Position numbers and translations under genes: made by a program. A DNA stretch of 41,512 bases. Source: Hymenobacter frigidus. Its GTDB lineage: Bacteria > Bacteroidota > Bacteroidia > Cytophagales > Hymenobacteraceae. Under the pieces are notes generated by a model, which searched no databases, had not been told where the DNA came from, and saw only the letters and a program-made list of their open reading frames with translations. The DNA lies in the NCBI RefSeq assembly GCF_014640435.1, contig NZ_BMGY01000037.1, positions 1-41,512 on the forward strand. The letters are read 5' to 3'. Below are positions 15,279 through 22,993 of the stretch, piece by piece (positions within the stretch are counted from its first letter, which is position 1; each line of letters begins with the position of its first letter).

Positions 15279-15420
15279 AAATTCTGGGCGCTTTAGCCAA
15301 CGAGTGCGACAGTGCCGAGCCACCATGGGCCCCGAGCCGCAAACAGGCCGAAAGATACGGCCGGGCCCCGCATGACGCGCACACAAGGCCTAGCCATATC
15401 CAGGACCCAAGCCAGTGGCG

Positions 15421-15428
15421 TAGCTTTG
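15421..15428 (+). promoter_or_regulatory. Candidate -7 element (TAGCTTTG) for the split 5'-nucleotidase operon
   Basis: Exact TAnnTTTG match 40 bp before the ATG at 15469. A near match on the opposite strand (TATCTTTC, 15350-15357) could serve the divergent mutA gene, 72 bp before its ATG. Confidence 0.45.
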
Positions 15429-15468
15429 AGCCCCGGTAGCGGGATTGGGCTATTTTTAAATTCTTTTC

Positions 15469-16230
15469 ATGCGTTCTGTTCGATTTATCTCCTTTTGGGC
15501 GGTCCTGGCCGTTGCCACCACTGCTGGCTGCCAGCGCGCCGCCTACCAGCCCAAGGCCACGTTTGCGCCCCTCACTAGCCAGCCGGTGGGCAAAGCCCAG
15601 GCCGAAGACCCCGCCGCCGCCGCCCTCATCGCTCCGTACCACGACAAGGTGACGGCCCAAATGACGGAGGTACTGGGCAACGCCCCGGCTCCCCTCACCA
15701 AAAACCCCGGCGAGTCGCCCCTGGCCAATTTCGTGGCCGACCTGCAGCGGGTGCGCGCCAGCCAGGTGCTGGGCGAGCCCATCCCGCTGGGCGTGATGAC
15801 CAACGGCGGCCTGCGGGCCGGTTTCGCCGCCGGTCCCGTCACCCTGGGCTCGGTGTTTGAGCTGATGCCGTTCGAGAACGAGCTGGTTGTACTCGATGCT
15901 CCCGGTGCGGTAGTGCAGCAGCTGTTCGACTTTGCTGCCCGCAGCAAAATGGCCGTTTCGGGCGCTACCTACGCCATCACCTTCGACGGCCAGGCCAGGG
16001 ATATCCGCATCGGCGGGCAGGCTTTCGATGCTAACCAGGACCGCCTCTGGCCCATTGCCATTTCCGACTACCTCGCCACCGGCGGCGATAACATGGGCTT
16101 TTTCAAGGCGCTCCCGGCCCGCCACACCAACGTGCTGCTCCGCACCGCCATCGCCGACCACATCCGCAGCCTCACCAAAGCCGGCCAGCCGGTCACGGCC
16201 AGGGTCGAAGGCCGGGTGAAAAGCAATTAG
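15469..16230 (+). CDS. Lipoprotein with 5'-nucleotidase C-terminal domain
   Basis: A 253-residue protein carrying only the substrate-binding half of a UshA-type 5'-nucleotidase. It starts with a lipoprotein signal peptide (MRSVRFISFWAVLAVATTAGC, lipobox TAGC), placing it in the periplasm or on a membrane. Family motifs are visible: NPGESPLANFVADLQR, MTNGGLRAGF, ELMPFENELVVLD and SDYLATGGDNMGFF. The metal-binding phosphoesterase half is missing here and is encoded by the next gene 97 bp downstream, so the two proteins probably act together in hydrolysing periplasmic nucleotides. The separation of the two halves is a known arrangement in this phylum as far as I recall; the interaction itself is inferred. 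Confidence 0.9.
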   Translation: MRSVRFISFWAVLAVATTAGCQRAAYQPKATFAPLTSQPVGKAQAEDPAAAALIAPYHDKVTAQMTEVLGNAPAPLTKNPGESPLANFVADLQRVRASQVLGEPIPLGVMTNGGLRAGFAAGPVTLGSVFELMPFENELVVLDAPGAVVQQLFDFAARSKMAVSGATYAITFDGQARDIRIGGQAFDANQDRLWPIAISDYLATGGDNMGFFKALPARHTNVLLRTAIADHIRSLTKAGQPVTARVEGRVKSN

Positions 16231-16320
16231 AAATTAAAAATTGAGAATTAAAAATGAGCAAAGGCCCAAGGGTTTTGGTCTCAGATTACACTTCGATTTT
16301 TAATTCATAATTTTTAATTC
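16231..16320. repeat. AT-rich imperfect inverted repeat
   Basis: Arms 16231-16255 and 16296-16320 match as inverted copies at 22 of 25 positions, built of AATTAAAAATT-type units. It fills most of the gap between the two halves of the split 5'-nucleotidase, begins at the first base after the stop codon and ends 7 bp before the next ATG. It could act as a partial terminator or be a small mobile repeat. Confidence 0.6.
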
Positions 16321-16327
16321 AAACCAC

Positions 16328-17266
16328 ATGAAGCGCCGCGAATTCCTCCGCAATTCCCTCCTTGGCACTGCCGGCCTCACCACGCTGGGCAGCTTGGCCA
16401 GCTCGGCCGAAGCCGCTACCGCTGCTAAAGCGCCAGTGAAGCTCACCATTCTGCACACCAACGACATGCACTCGCGCATTGAGCCTTTCCCCGACAACGG
16501 CGGGCAGTGGGCCGGGCTGGGCGGCATGGCGCGGCGCGCGGCCCTCATCAAGGACATTCGCAGCAAGGAGGCCAACGTACTGTTGCTCGACTCCGGCGAT
16601 ATTTTCCAGGGCACGCCGTACTTCAACTTCTTCGGCGGCGAGCTGGAATACAAGCTCATGAGCCAGATGGCGTACGACGCCAGCACCCTCGGCAATCACG
16701 ACTTCGACAACGGCCTGGAGGGCCTGCAGCGCCAGCTGCCCAACGCCACTTTCCCATTCCTTATTGCCAACTACGACTTCTCGAAAACCTCATTGGCTGG
16801 CCGTTTCGCGCCTTATAAGGTGTTTGAGAAGCAGGGCATTCGCATCGGCGTATTTGGCTTGGGCATTGAGCTGAGTGGCCTAGTGGCCGATAAAAACTTC
16901 GGCCAGACCCTGTACCTCGACCCCGTAGCCAAGGCCAAAGAAATGGTTGCTCAGCTGCGCGGTACCGAAAAATGCGACCTGGTTATCTGCCTCTCGCACC
17001 TCGGCTACAAGTACGAAAATCCCAAGCTCGACGACCGCAAGCTGGCGGCGCAGGTTTCGGGTATCGACCTCATCCTGGGCGGGCACACCCACACATTCAT
17101 GGACGCGCCGGAGCCCATCACCAACCTCGACGGGCCGCCCACTTACATCAACCAGGTGGGCTGGTCGGGCATCAACCTGGGCCGGCTCGACTACGAGTTC
17201 GCGCCCGGCACCCGGCACGGCGGGCTGGTGCGGGCCCACGTGCTGCCGGTGGGCGATATTGGATAA
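16328..17266 (+). CDS. Tat-exported metallophosphoesterase (5'-nucleotidase N-terminal half)
   Basis: A 312-residue calcineurin-like phosphoesterase corresponding to the catalytic half of UshA/NadN enzymes. The N-terminus has a twin-arginine signal (MKRREFLRNSLLGTAGLTTL). All dimetal ligand motifs are present: HTNDMHSRIEP, LLDSGDIFQGTP, STLGNHDFDNG, CLSHLGYKYE and LGGHTHTF. The substrate-specificity C-terminal domain is lacking; the gene just upstream supplies it as a lipoprotein. Likely role: phosphate and nucleoside scavenging from nucleotides or related phosphoesters in the periplasm. One half using Tat and the other using the Sec/lipoprotein route is notable. Confidence 0.92.
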   Translation: MKRREFLRNSLLGTAGLTTLGSLASSAEAATAAKAPVKLTILHTNDMHSRIEPFPDNGGQWAGLGGMARRAALIKDIRSKEANVLLLDSGDIFQGTPYFNFFGGELEYKLMSQMAYDASTLGNHDFDNGLEGLQRQLPNATFPFLIANYDFSKTSLAGRFAPYKVFEKQGIRIGVFGLGIELSGLVADKNFGQTLYLDPVAKAKEMVAQLRGTEKCDLVICLSHLGYKYENPKLDDRKLAAQVSGIDLILGGHTHTFMDAPEPITNLDGPPTYINQVGWSGINLGRLDYEFAPGTRHGGLVRAHVLPVGDIG

Positions 17267-17393
17267 GGACCGGGTGGGGCGGGGCCGTTATTTGTCGAGC
17301 TTAACGGTTAAAAAACGATGTGGGCCGCATGGTTTGCCCTCCTGCTAGAACTAGTGAAAAAGCAAGGCAAAAGCAGCTTTTTTTCTCGATAAG

Positions 17394-17402
17394 TTTTCCA
17401 CA
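17394..17402 (+). promoter_or_regulatory. Candidate DnaA box TTTTCCACA
   Basis: Matches the relaxed DnaA box TTWTNCACA and lies 99 bp upstream of the dnaA start, in a locally AT-rich patch (17351-17420). A single box suits dnaA autoregulation better than a full origin, for which several boxes would be expected. The rest of the 17267-17500 gap shows no other recognised element. Confidence 0.45.
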
Positions 17403-17500
17403 ATTTTGTCCCCCCTTAAGGAAAATCGGTGGTCGCGGGGCAGCCTGTTTCCTTCCCTTTTCCGCCCCGGCTCGGTGCCGATTCTTAATTAATTCCACTC

Positions 17501-19066
17501 ATGCTCAAAGATTTTCGCACGGTTTGGGCTGGCTGCTTGCGCAGCATCTCGGCGGAAATCGGCGAACAGAGCTTTCGGACGTGGTTTCAGCCCATCGTGC
17601 CCGTGGAGTTGAAGGGCAACGTGCTGACGATTCAGGTGCCAAGCGCGTACTTCTACGACTGGCTGGAGGAGCATTACGTGGACGAGCTGCGCCGGGCGCT
17701 GTTTCAGGAGCTGGGCTCCGAAGGCCGCCTCGAATACAGCGTGGTGGTAGACCAGGGCAACGAGCAGACGCCGCCCCGCGCCCTGCACCTGCCCCCGCCC
17801 CGCAAGCAGGCTGCTCCCGACCCGCGCGACGCGCCCCAGACCATGCCCACCGCGCCGACGATGGGCAACCCGCTGGCCGGCAGCGCCCGCGCCGGCTCGG
17901 CGCGCTACGTGGCCTCGGGCACGGTGCGCACCACGCCGCGCGGCAACAATTTTGGCAACAGCGCCGGCAATGCCGATACCCTGGCTCCGCCCCGCAACCC
18001 CTTCGATACGGCCCGGCCGGTGGACGGCAACCTCGTGCCGTCGCAGCTCAACGGCTCGTACACGTTCGATAACTACATCGAGGGCGACTGCAACCGCCTG
18101 GCCCGCTCGGCCGGCCTCGCGGTAGCCAACAAGCCCGGCACCACCAGCTTCAACCCGCTGATGGTGTATGGCGGCGTGGGCCTCGGTAAAACGCACTTGG
18201 TGCAGGCCATCGGCAACCATATCAAGGCCACCGCGCCCGAGCGGTTCGTGCTCTACGTTTCGGCTGAAAAGTTTACTAACCAGTTCATCGACAGCGTGCA
18301 GCGGGCACAGGTGCAGGACTTTGCGAATTTCTATTTGCAGGTCGATGCCCTGATTTTGGACGACGTGCAGTTTCTGGCCAATAAGGGCAAGACGCAGGAA
18401 ATGTTCTTCCACATCTTCAATCACTTGCACCAGTCGGGCAAGCAGATTGTGATGACCTCCGACCGGCCGCCCAAGGACCTGCAAGGCCTGGAAGACCGCC
18501 TGCTGAACCGCTTCAAGTGGGGCCTCACGGCCGATGTGCAAAGCCCTGACTTTGAGACGCGGGTGGCCATCATCCGCAACAAGATGGAACAGGACGGCAT
18601 CGACATTCCGCCGGACCACGTGGTGGACTACCTCGCCAACTCGGTGCACACCAACGTGCGCGAGCTGGAGGGCGTAATCGCCTCGTTGGTAGCCCAGAGC
18701 AGCCTCAGCCGCCGCGACATCGACCTGGAGATGGTGAAGCAGGCCCTGCGCCACATCATTGAGGAAGTGGAAGCCGAGGTGAACCTTGACTTTATTCAGA
18801 AGACCGTGGCCGCTTATTTCGGCATTTCGGTGGAGCTTCTCAAGGATAAAACCCGCAAGAAAGAAGTGGTGACGGCCCGGCAAGTTGCCATGTACTTCGC
18901 CAAGCACCACACGGCGCACACGCTGAAAACCATCGGTTTCCACTTCGGTGGCCGCGACCATACCACCGTCATGCACTCGGTGCAGACGGTATCAGACTTA
19001 GTGGATTCGGACAAGAAATTTCGTGACCAGGTGGACGAGCTGCGGAAAAAATTTGCGAAGAACTAG
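17501..19066 (+). CDS. dnaA: Chromosomal replication initiator DnaA
   Basis: A 521-residue AAA+ initiator that binds DnaA boxes and melts the origin. Domain I (about 1-85; FRTVWAGCLRSISAEIGEQS, TWFQPIVPVEL) is followed by a long, Pro/Ala/Gly-rich, low-complexity domain II (about 90-185). Domain III has FNPLMVYGGVGLGKTHLVQA (Walker A 224-231), Walker B LILDDVQFL and the sensor I segment VMTSDRPPKDL. Domain IV ends with the DnaA signature GGRDHTTVMHSV. dnaN is not adjacent. A very long perfect hairpin follows the stop. Confidence 0.98.
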   Translation: MLKDFRTVWAGCLRSISAEIGEQSFRTWFQPIVPVELKGNVLTIQVPSAYFYDWLEEHYVDELRRALFQELGSEGRLEYSVVVDQGNEQTPPRALHLPPPRKQAAPDPRDAPQTMPTAPTMGNPLAGSARAGSARYVASGTVRTTPRGNNFGNSAGNADTLAPPRNPFDTARPVDGNLVPSQLNGSYTFDNYIEGDCNRLARSAGLAVANKPGTTSFNPLMVYGGVGLGKTHLVQAIGNHIKATAPERFVLYVSAEKFTNQFIDSVQRAQVQDFANFYLQVDALILDDVQFLANKGKTQEMFFHIFNHLHQSGKQIVMTSDRPPKDLQGLEDRLLNRFKWGLTADVQSPDFETRVAIIRNKMEQDGIDIPPDHVVDYLANSVHTNVRELEGVIASLVAQSSLSRRDIDLEMVKQALRHIIEEVEAEVNLDFIQKTVAAYFGISVELLKDKTRKKEVVTARQVAMYFAKHHTAHTLKTIGFHFGGRDHTTVMHSVQTVSDLVDSDKKFRDQVDELRKKFAKN

Positions 19067-19090
19067 CGCTCCACAACGGGGAAGTTCAGT

Positions 19091-19168
19091 AGCATTTCCA
19101 TAAAAAGAGGACGGGGGTGAAGACGCACATTAGCATCTTCACCCCCGTCCTCTTTTTATGGAAATGCT
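19091..19168. terminator. Bidirectional terminator, 33-bp perfect stem
   Basis: Arms 19091-19123 and 19136-19168 are exact reverse complements with a 12-nt loop. The GC-rich core (GACGGGGGTGAAGA / TCTTCACCCCCGTC) is flanked by AAAAAG/CTTTTT, so each direction ends in a T-run. It stands between the convergent dnaA and PH-like membrane protein genes and serves both. Confidence 0.85.
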
Positions 19169-19171
19169 TGT

Positions 19172-19666
19172 TTAAGCGGTTGTAGTTGGCGCGACTTCCT
19201 GCAAGGGTAGGTTGTACTTGGCGGCAAACGCCCGCACTTGCTCGCGGAAGCGGGTTTTGCGCATTTTGCCTTTCACCTCGCGCAGGTTCAGGGCGTAGAT
19301 TTCGCCATCTTTCTGGCGTACTCGCAGCACGGCGGGCTTCAATTCGAGCGCCGAGATATTTTCGGCGGCGAATACTTGCTTTGGACGAAACAGGCCATTT
19401 TTGTGCACGATGTAGCCGGGCGTGAACTCCAGGTAGCTCTGGGTGCCAAAGATGGGGGCGTTGTTGACCAGCACGTAGCCCAGGTACACGAAGGTGAACA
19501 CCAGAAATACCCAGTGCAGGAAGTGGTAGTCCTGCGCGCCGTAGTCGCTCCACATCCCAAATAATACGTAGGCGAGCCAAAACAGGCCGATGGCGAGCTG
19601 GCCCCAGAACGGGACACGGGAGGTGTTGGCAGGGCGAAGACGGATGCGGGTGGTACCAGTGGGCAT
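19172..19666 (-). CDS. Membrane protein with a bacterial PH-like domain
   Basis: A 164-residue protein with two adjacent transmembrane helices (about 22-40, WGQLAIGLFWLAYVLFG; and 50-68, FLHWVFLVFTFVYLGYVLV) followed by a cytoplasmic beta-rich domain (FTPGYIVHKNGLFRP, ISALELKPAVLRVRQKDGEIYALNLREVKG). This is typical of bPH-domain membrane proteins of unknown function. The ATG at 19666 is only 4 bp from an exact -7 element, implying a leaderless transcript. A longer overlapping frame that runs through the terminator (19086-19673) is a different frame and is not the gene. Confidence 0.75.
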   Translation of the reverse strand: MPTGTTRIRLRPANTSRVPFWGQLAIGLFWLAYVLFGMWSDYGAQDYHFLHWVFLVFTFVYLGYVLVNNAPIFGTQSYLEFTPGYIVHKNGLFRPKQVFAAENISALELKPAVLRVRQKDGEIYALNLREVKGKMRKTRFREQVRAFAAKYNLPLQEVAPTTTA

Positions 19667-19670
19667 AGGG

Positions 19671-19678
19671 CAAATTTA
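19671..19678 (-). promoter_or_regulatory. -7 element (TAAATTTG) abutting the start of the PH-like gene
   Basis: Exact TAnnTTTG match on the minus strand, 4 bp before the ATG at 19666. Since Bacteroidetes transcripts begin a few bases after this element, the mRNA would begin at or next to the start codon. Confidence 0.45.
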
Positions 19679-19725
19679 GGACGAAGTTTTTACTGATTGC
19701 GCGTGCTGGCGCAAAGTCTAAATAA

Positions 19726-19836
19726 GAACGTCATGCTGAGCGCAGCCGAAGCATCTCGCCTGGGGTGGTAAATCTTTTCTTGCGATTGGATTACTACTCC
19801 GAGCGAGATGCTTCAGCTGCGCTCAGCATGACATTC
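19726..19836. repeat. Long palindrome, second copy of the dispersed family
   Basis: Arms 19726-19759 and 19803-19836 pair at 32 of 34 positions around a 43-nt loop. The arm contains GTCATGCTGAGCGCAGCCG, almost identical to the palindrome at 13356-13460. It lies between two tandem minus-strand genes (osmC and the PH-like protein). Confidence 0.85.
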
Positions 19837-19858
19837 CTTATATATTGTCGAGCAAAAA

Positions 19859-20293
19859 CTAGCCGACAAATTTCGCGTCCAGCGTCATTTTGGGTACGGC
19901 GCTCAGTGCTTTCGATACGGGGCAGTTGGCCTTGGCGTCTTCGGCGTGCTGCTGGAAGTCCTCGGCTGTGATGTTACCGCCGCTCACGTGGCCTTCGGTG
20001 CTCACGTGGATGTGCTCGATGACGGGGTGGCCGTTGTTAGGGTTCATCGTCACGGTGCTGGTCGTGTTGATGGTGTGCACCGTGTGGCCATGCTTGGTGA
20101 GCACGCTGGTCAGGTACATGGTGTAGCAGCCGGCGTGGGCCGCGCCGATGAGCTCTTCCGGGTTGGTGCCCTGCTTGCCTTCGAAGCGGCTGCCAACGGA
20201 GTAGGGAGCGTTCAGCGTGCCGCTTTCGGTGCTGAGGATGCCGCTGCCTTTGATGTCGCCGGTCCAGGCGGCGGTGCCTTTGTGGTCTGCCAT
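19859..20293 (-). CDS. osmC: OsmC family peroxiredoxin
   Basis: A 144-residue thiol-dependent peroxidase of the OsmC/Ohr superfamily, detoxifying organic hydroperoxides in the cytoplasm. The two catalytic cysteines are present: Cys56 in IGAAHAGCYTMYL and Cys124 in DAKANCPVSKAL, with the OsmC-type N-terminus (GTAAWTGDIKGSGILSTESG) and RFEGKQGTNPEELIGAAHA. The length is normal for OsmC. It stands alone, with a palindromic repeat downstream and the divergent GH3 gene upstream. Confidence 0.94.
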   Translation of the reverse strand: MADHKGTAAWTGDIKGSGILSTESGTLNAPYSVGSRFEGKQGTNPEELIGAAHAGCYTMYLTSVLTKHGHTVHTINTTSTVTMNPNNGHPVIEHIHVSTEGHVSGGNITAEDFQQHAEDAKANCPVSKALSAVPKMTLDAKFVG

Positions 20294-20462
20294 GATGGGG
20301 GAGTTGGTGGTTTGGTGGGTTGGTGAAGTAAGCTTTCGCCGACCGGTGTACGGACGGCTACAAAGCCTAACGGCGGCAAGCTACTCAAGTTGCTGAGCGG
20401 TGCGTTCGCAAACTCGGCCAACGTACCTTCGCCGCCCCTTCAATGGCGTTTTACTTCGGATT

Positions 20463-21959
20463 ATGGGATTGAAATCGGCCCTGAGCCGGCCGCTGGCGGC
20501 CTACGTGGTGCACCGTGACCAGCAGTGGCAGTGCGACCCCGTAGGTACCCAAACGCGACTGCTGACCAAGCTAACGGCCACGGCCGCCGGCACCGCTTTC
20601 GGCCGCGCCCACGACCTGGGCGGCGTGCGCACCCCCGCCGACCTGGCCCGGCAGGTGCCTGTGCGCGACTATGAGGCGCTCAAGCCCTGGTTCGACCGTA
20701 CGCAGGCCGGGGAGGCCGACGTGCTCTGGCCCGGCCAGCCGCTGTACCTGGCCAAAACCAGCGGCACCACCTCCGGCACCAAGTACATTCCGATAACCAA
20801 GGAGAGCATCCCGAACCATATCAACGGGGCTAAGGATGCGCTGCTGCACTACATTCATGGCACCGGCCGCAGCCAGTTTCTCGATGGCAAGCTCATATTC
20901 CTGTCCGGCTCGCCGGAGCTGGAGCGGCACCACGGCATCCGCACCGGCCGGCTCTCGGGCATTGCCAACCACCACGTGCCGGCCTACCTGCGCCGCAACC
21001 AGCTGCCCAGCTACGCCACCAACATCATCGAAGACTGGGAAACCAAGCTGGAACGCATCGTGGACGAAACGCTTGGGCAGCAGATGACCCTGATTTCGGG
21101 TATCCCGCCGTGGGTGCAGATGTACTTCGACCGCCTCACGGCCCGCACCGGCCGGCCCATCAAGCACCTGTTTCCCGATTTCAACCTCTTCGTGTACGGC
21201 GGCGTCAACTTCGAACCTTACCGCGCCAAGCTCTTCGAGAGCATCGGCCGGCCGGTTGATAGTATTGAACTGTTCCCCGCCTCCGAGGGCTTCCTGGCCT
21301 TCCAGGATGAGCCCGGCAACCCGGGCCTGTTGCTGCTCCTGAACAGCGGCATCTTCTTCGAATTTGTGCCCGCCGAGCGGTTCTTCGAGCCCGACGCTCC
21401 CCGCCTCACCATTGCCGACGTGGAGTTGGACCAGCAATATGCTGTCATTCTCACCTCCAACGCCGGACTGTGGGCGTACTCGCTCGGCGACACCGTGCGC
21501 TTCGTGAGCTTGCGGCCGCACCGCGTGGTGGTCACGGGCCGCATCAAGCACTTCCTCTCGGCTTTCGGCGAGCACGTCATCGGTGAGGAAGTAGAACAGG
21601 CTCTGCGCGAAGTCATGGCCCAATCCCTAGAAGTCGAAGTCATCGAATTCACCGTGGCCCCGCTCGTGAGCGACGACCCCGCCACGCCCTCACGCCACGA
21701 GTGGCTGGTGGAGTTCGCCCGCCCCCCGCAGGATGCCGCCGCTTTCGCCGCCGCGCTGGATGCTGCCCTGCGCCGCCGCAATTCCTACTACGACGACCTT
21801 CGCAAAGGAAATATCCTGGTGCCGCTGCAACTCACGCCGCTACCGGCCGGGGCTTTCCAGCGCTACATGAAAAGCCTGGGCCGCTTAGGCGGGCAGAACA
21901 AGGTGCCGCGGCTGGGGAACGACCGGAAGGTGGCGGAGGGGCTGACTAGCGCCGGTTAA
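20463..21959 (+). CDS. GH3 auxin-responsive promoter family protein (acyl-adenylating enzyme)
   Basis: A 498-residue member of the GH3 branch of the ANL superfamily, enzymes that adenylate a carboxylic acid and in plants conjugate it to amino acids; the bacterial substrate is unknown. Motifs: phosphate-loop-like KTSGTTSGTKYIPIT, then IELFPASEGFLAFQ (adenylation motif) and YSLGDTVRFVSL ... TGRIKHFLSAFGEHV (hinge between N- and C-terminal lobes). The ATG at 20463 (MGLKSALSRPLAAYVV) is preferred over the in-frame start at 20400 because bacterial GH3 proteins begin close to this helix. A small gene follows after 17 bp. Confidence 0.92.
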   Translation: MGLKSALSRPLAAYVVHRDQQWQCDPVGTQTRLLTKLTATAAGTAFGRAHDLGGVRTPADLARQVPVRDYEALKPWFDRTQAGEADVLWPGQPLYLAKTSGTTSGTKYIPITKESIPNHINGAKDALLHYIHGTGRSQFLDGKLIFLSGSPELERHHGIRTGRLSGIANHHVPAYLRRNQLPSYATNIIEDWETKLERIVDETLGQQMTLISGIPPWVQMYFDRLTARTGRPIKHLFPDFNLFVYGGVNFEPYRAKLFESIGRPVDSIELFPASEGFLAFQDEPGNPGLLLLLNSGIFFEFVPAERFFEPDAPRLTIADVELDQQYAVILTSNAGLWAYSLGDTVRFVSLRPHRVVVTGRIKHFLSAFGEHVIGEEVEQALREVMAQSLEVEVIEFTVAPLVSDDPATPSRHEWLVEFARPPQDAAAFAAALDAALRRRNSYYDDLRKGNILVPLQLTPLPAGAFQRYMKSLGRLGGQNKVPRLGNDRKVAEGLTSAG

Positions 21960-21965
21960 AATCCG

Positions 21966-21973
21966 TAACTTTA
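21966..21973 (+). promoter_or_regulatory. -7-like element (TAACTTTA) 3 bp before the small ORF
   Basis: Seven of eight positions match TAnnTTTG, and it sits 3 bp before the ATG at 21977, immediately after the GH3 stop codon. It is part of a recurrent pattern in this window (also at 22643, 28549 and, on the minus strand, 19671). Confidence 0.3.
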
Positions 21974-21976
21974 GCC

Positions 21977-22201
21977 ATGCTTCGTCTCGATAAAACCGTT
22001 ACCCGCAAAACAACTTTACACGCCGACCAAAATGCGGAGGACCGGGCTCACTGGCAGAAAATGTCTTTTGCTGAAAAGCGGGAAGTAGTAGAACATCTGC
22101 GCCATCAGGCTGAAACTCTTCGGGCCCTCCGTGAACTGGGCCGCCAGCAAGACTTTAGCAGAAACGCAGTTGACTTAACGAATAGTGAGTTGTCACACTG
22201 A
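21977..22201 (+). CDS. Small hypothetical protein, possible partner of the HAD gene
   Basis: A 74-residue, charged, helical protein (MLRLDKTVTRKTTLHADQN; HWQKMSFAEKREVVEHLRHQ) with no signal peptide. The middle segment resembles the small proteins with 'W-x-x-x-(S/T)-x-x-E+-x-x-x-V-x-x-L(R)' helices that often precede nucleotidyltransferase or toxin genes in Bacteroidetes. Its stop codon touches the ATG of the HAD hydrolase gene (TGA-ATG, 22199-22204), so the two are almost certainly translated together. Function unknown; an antitoxin- or adaptor-like role is speculation. Confidence 0.7.
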   Translation: MLRLDKTVTRKTTLHADQNAEDRAHWQKMSFAEKREVVEHLRHQAETLRALRELGRQQDFSRNAVDLTNSELSH

Positions 22202-22645
22202 ATGCGATTCGCTTTCGACCTCGATAACACGCTCATCCGTTGTGGCCACGACTTCCCGTTGGAAAATCCCCAACGCCGCATCTGGGCCAAGCTGCTGGGC
22301 GGCGAACGGCTTCGGCAAGGAATCAAGCCATTAACCGACCACTGCCGCCAGCATGGCTGGGAAGTATGGGTATACACTACGTCCTACCGCAGCACATGGC
22401 ACATCCGTAAGCTATTGTGGCTGCACGGCATCCGCTTGGATGGCGTGGTAAACCAGCAGCGGCACGACCGCGAAGCGCGGGTCCGCTGCACCAAGCATCC
22501 GCCCAGCTTCGGCATCGACTTGCTGGTTGACGATTCGGAAGGCGTGCGCATTGAGGGCGAGCGGCACGGCTTCCGAGTGTTGGTGGTAGGGCCCGAGGAT
22601 ACGCAGTGGACCGAAAAGGTAAAGGCCGCGCTGGAATCCCACTAA
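22202..22645 (+). CDS. HAD superfamily hydrolase
   Basis: A 147-residue minimal HAD fold without a large cap domain. Motif I is FAFDLDNTLI (nucleophile Asp6, acid/base Asp8), motif II is the threonine/serine in VYTTSYRST, a basic residue is available in RCTKHPPSFG, and motif III/IV is LLVDDSEG. HADs of this size act on phosphorylated small molecules, nucleic acid ends or proteins; the substrate is not predictable. It starts directly at the stop of the preceding small gene and is followed 9 bp later by a small membrane protein gene. Confidence 0.85.
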   Translation: MRFAFDLDNTLIRCGHDFPLENPQRRIWAKLLGGERLRQGIKPLTDHCRQHGWEVWVYTTSYRSTWHIRKLLWLHGIRLDGVVNQQRHDREARVRCTKHPPSFGIDLLVDDSEGVRIEGERHGFRVLVVGPEDTQWTEKVKAALESH

Positions 22646-22654
22646 CTTAGCCCG

Positions 22655-22987
22655 ATGCCCAAGCTTCTTCTGCTTCTCAAAATCTTTAATACGGTAGCTG
22701 GCGGGGTGATTTTTGCCGCCGTAGCATTTCTGGCTTTCGCCTTCTACTTAGGAAACCGAGAAACCCACCAGCTTCTAAAAGAGCATTTGGTAGAAAATTT
22801 CTTGCTGCGTTTCGGAGCATTTGTTCTGTTTGGTTTTGCTTTAAGCCTTGTTCCAATCCTTATCAATGTGCTGGTAATTTGGTTTACTCCTCTGCCTTTC
22901 ATCAATGCGCGCCGGTTCGCACTTAAAGCTGCAACACTGTCTATTATCGGTGCTTTGGTAGGGACGGTAGTTTTCTTTAGCCACTAG
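22655..22987 (+). CDS. Small integral membrane protein
   Basis: A 110-residue protein with three hydrophobic segments (about 8-31, IFNTVAGGVIFAAVAFLAF; 50-75, FGAFVLFGFALSLVPILINV; 91-108, AATLSIIGALVGTVVFF). No family is recognised. It is AT-richer than its neighbours. A TAACTTAG sequence 4 bp before its ATG could be a -7 element, although it overlaps the HAD stop codon. The GreA-like gene follows after 6 bp. Confidence 0.65.
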   Translation: MPKLLLLLKIFNTVAGGVIFAAVAFLAFAFYLGNRETHQLLKEHLVENFLLRFGAFVLFGFALSLVPILINVLVIWFTPLPFINARRFALKAATLSIIGALVGTVVFFSH

Positions 22988-22993
22988 ACTTTC

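Noticed and set aside
13494..15386. Longer version of the mutase small subunit starting at 15386
   Set aside because: The extra 36 residues (Arg/Pro/Cys-rich) do not look like the family N-terminus; the ATG at 15278 precedes conserved sequence directly.
17267..17500. Chromosomal origin of replication
   Set aside because: Only one good DnaA box is visible, and neither an AT-rich 13-mer array nor dnaN is adjacent; it is not enough to call oriC.
17489..18976. 495-codon minus-strand frame opposite dnaA
   Set aside because: It is a mirror of dnaA's third-position GC bias; dnaA motifs on the plus strand are unambiguous.
19086..19673. 195-codon minus-strand frame overlapping the PH-like membrane protein
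   Set aside because: It is in a different frame, reads through the 33-bp terminator stem, and lacks the membrane helices; the 164-codon frame at 19172-19666 is the gene.
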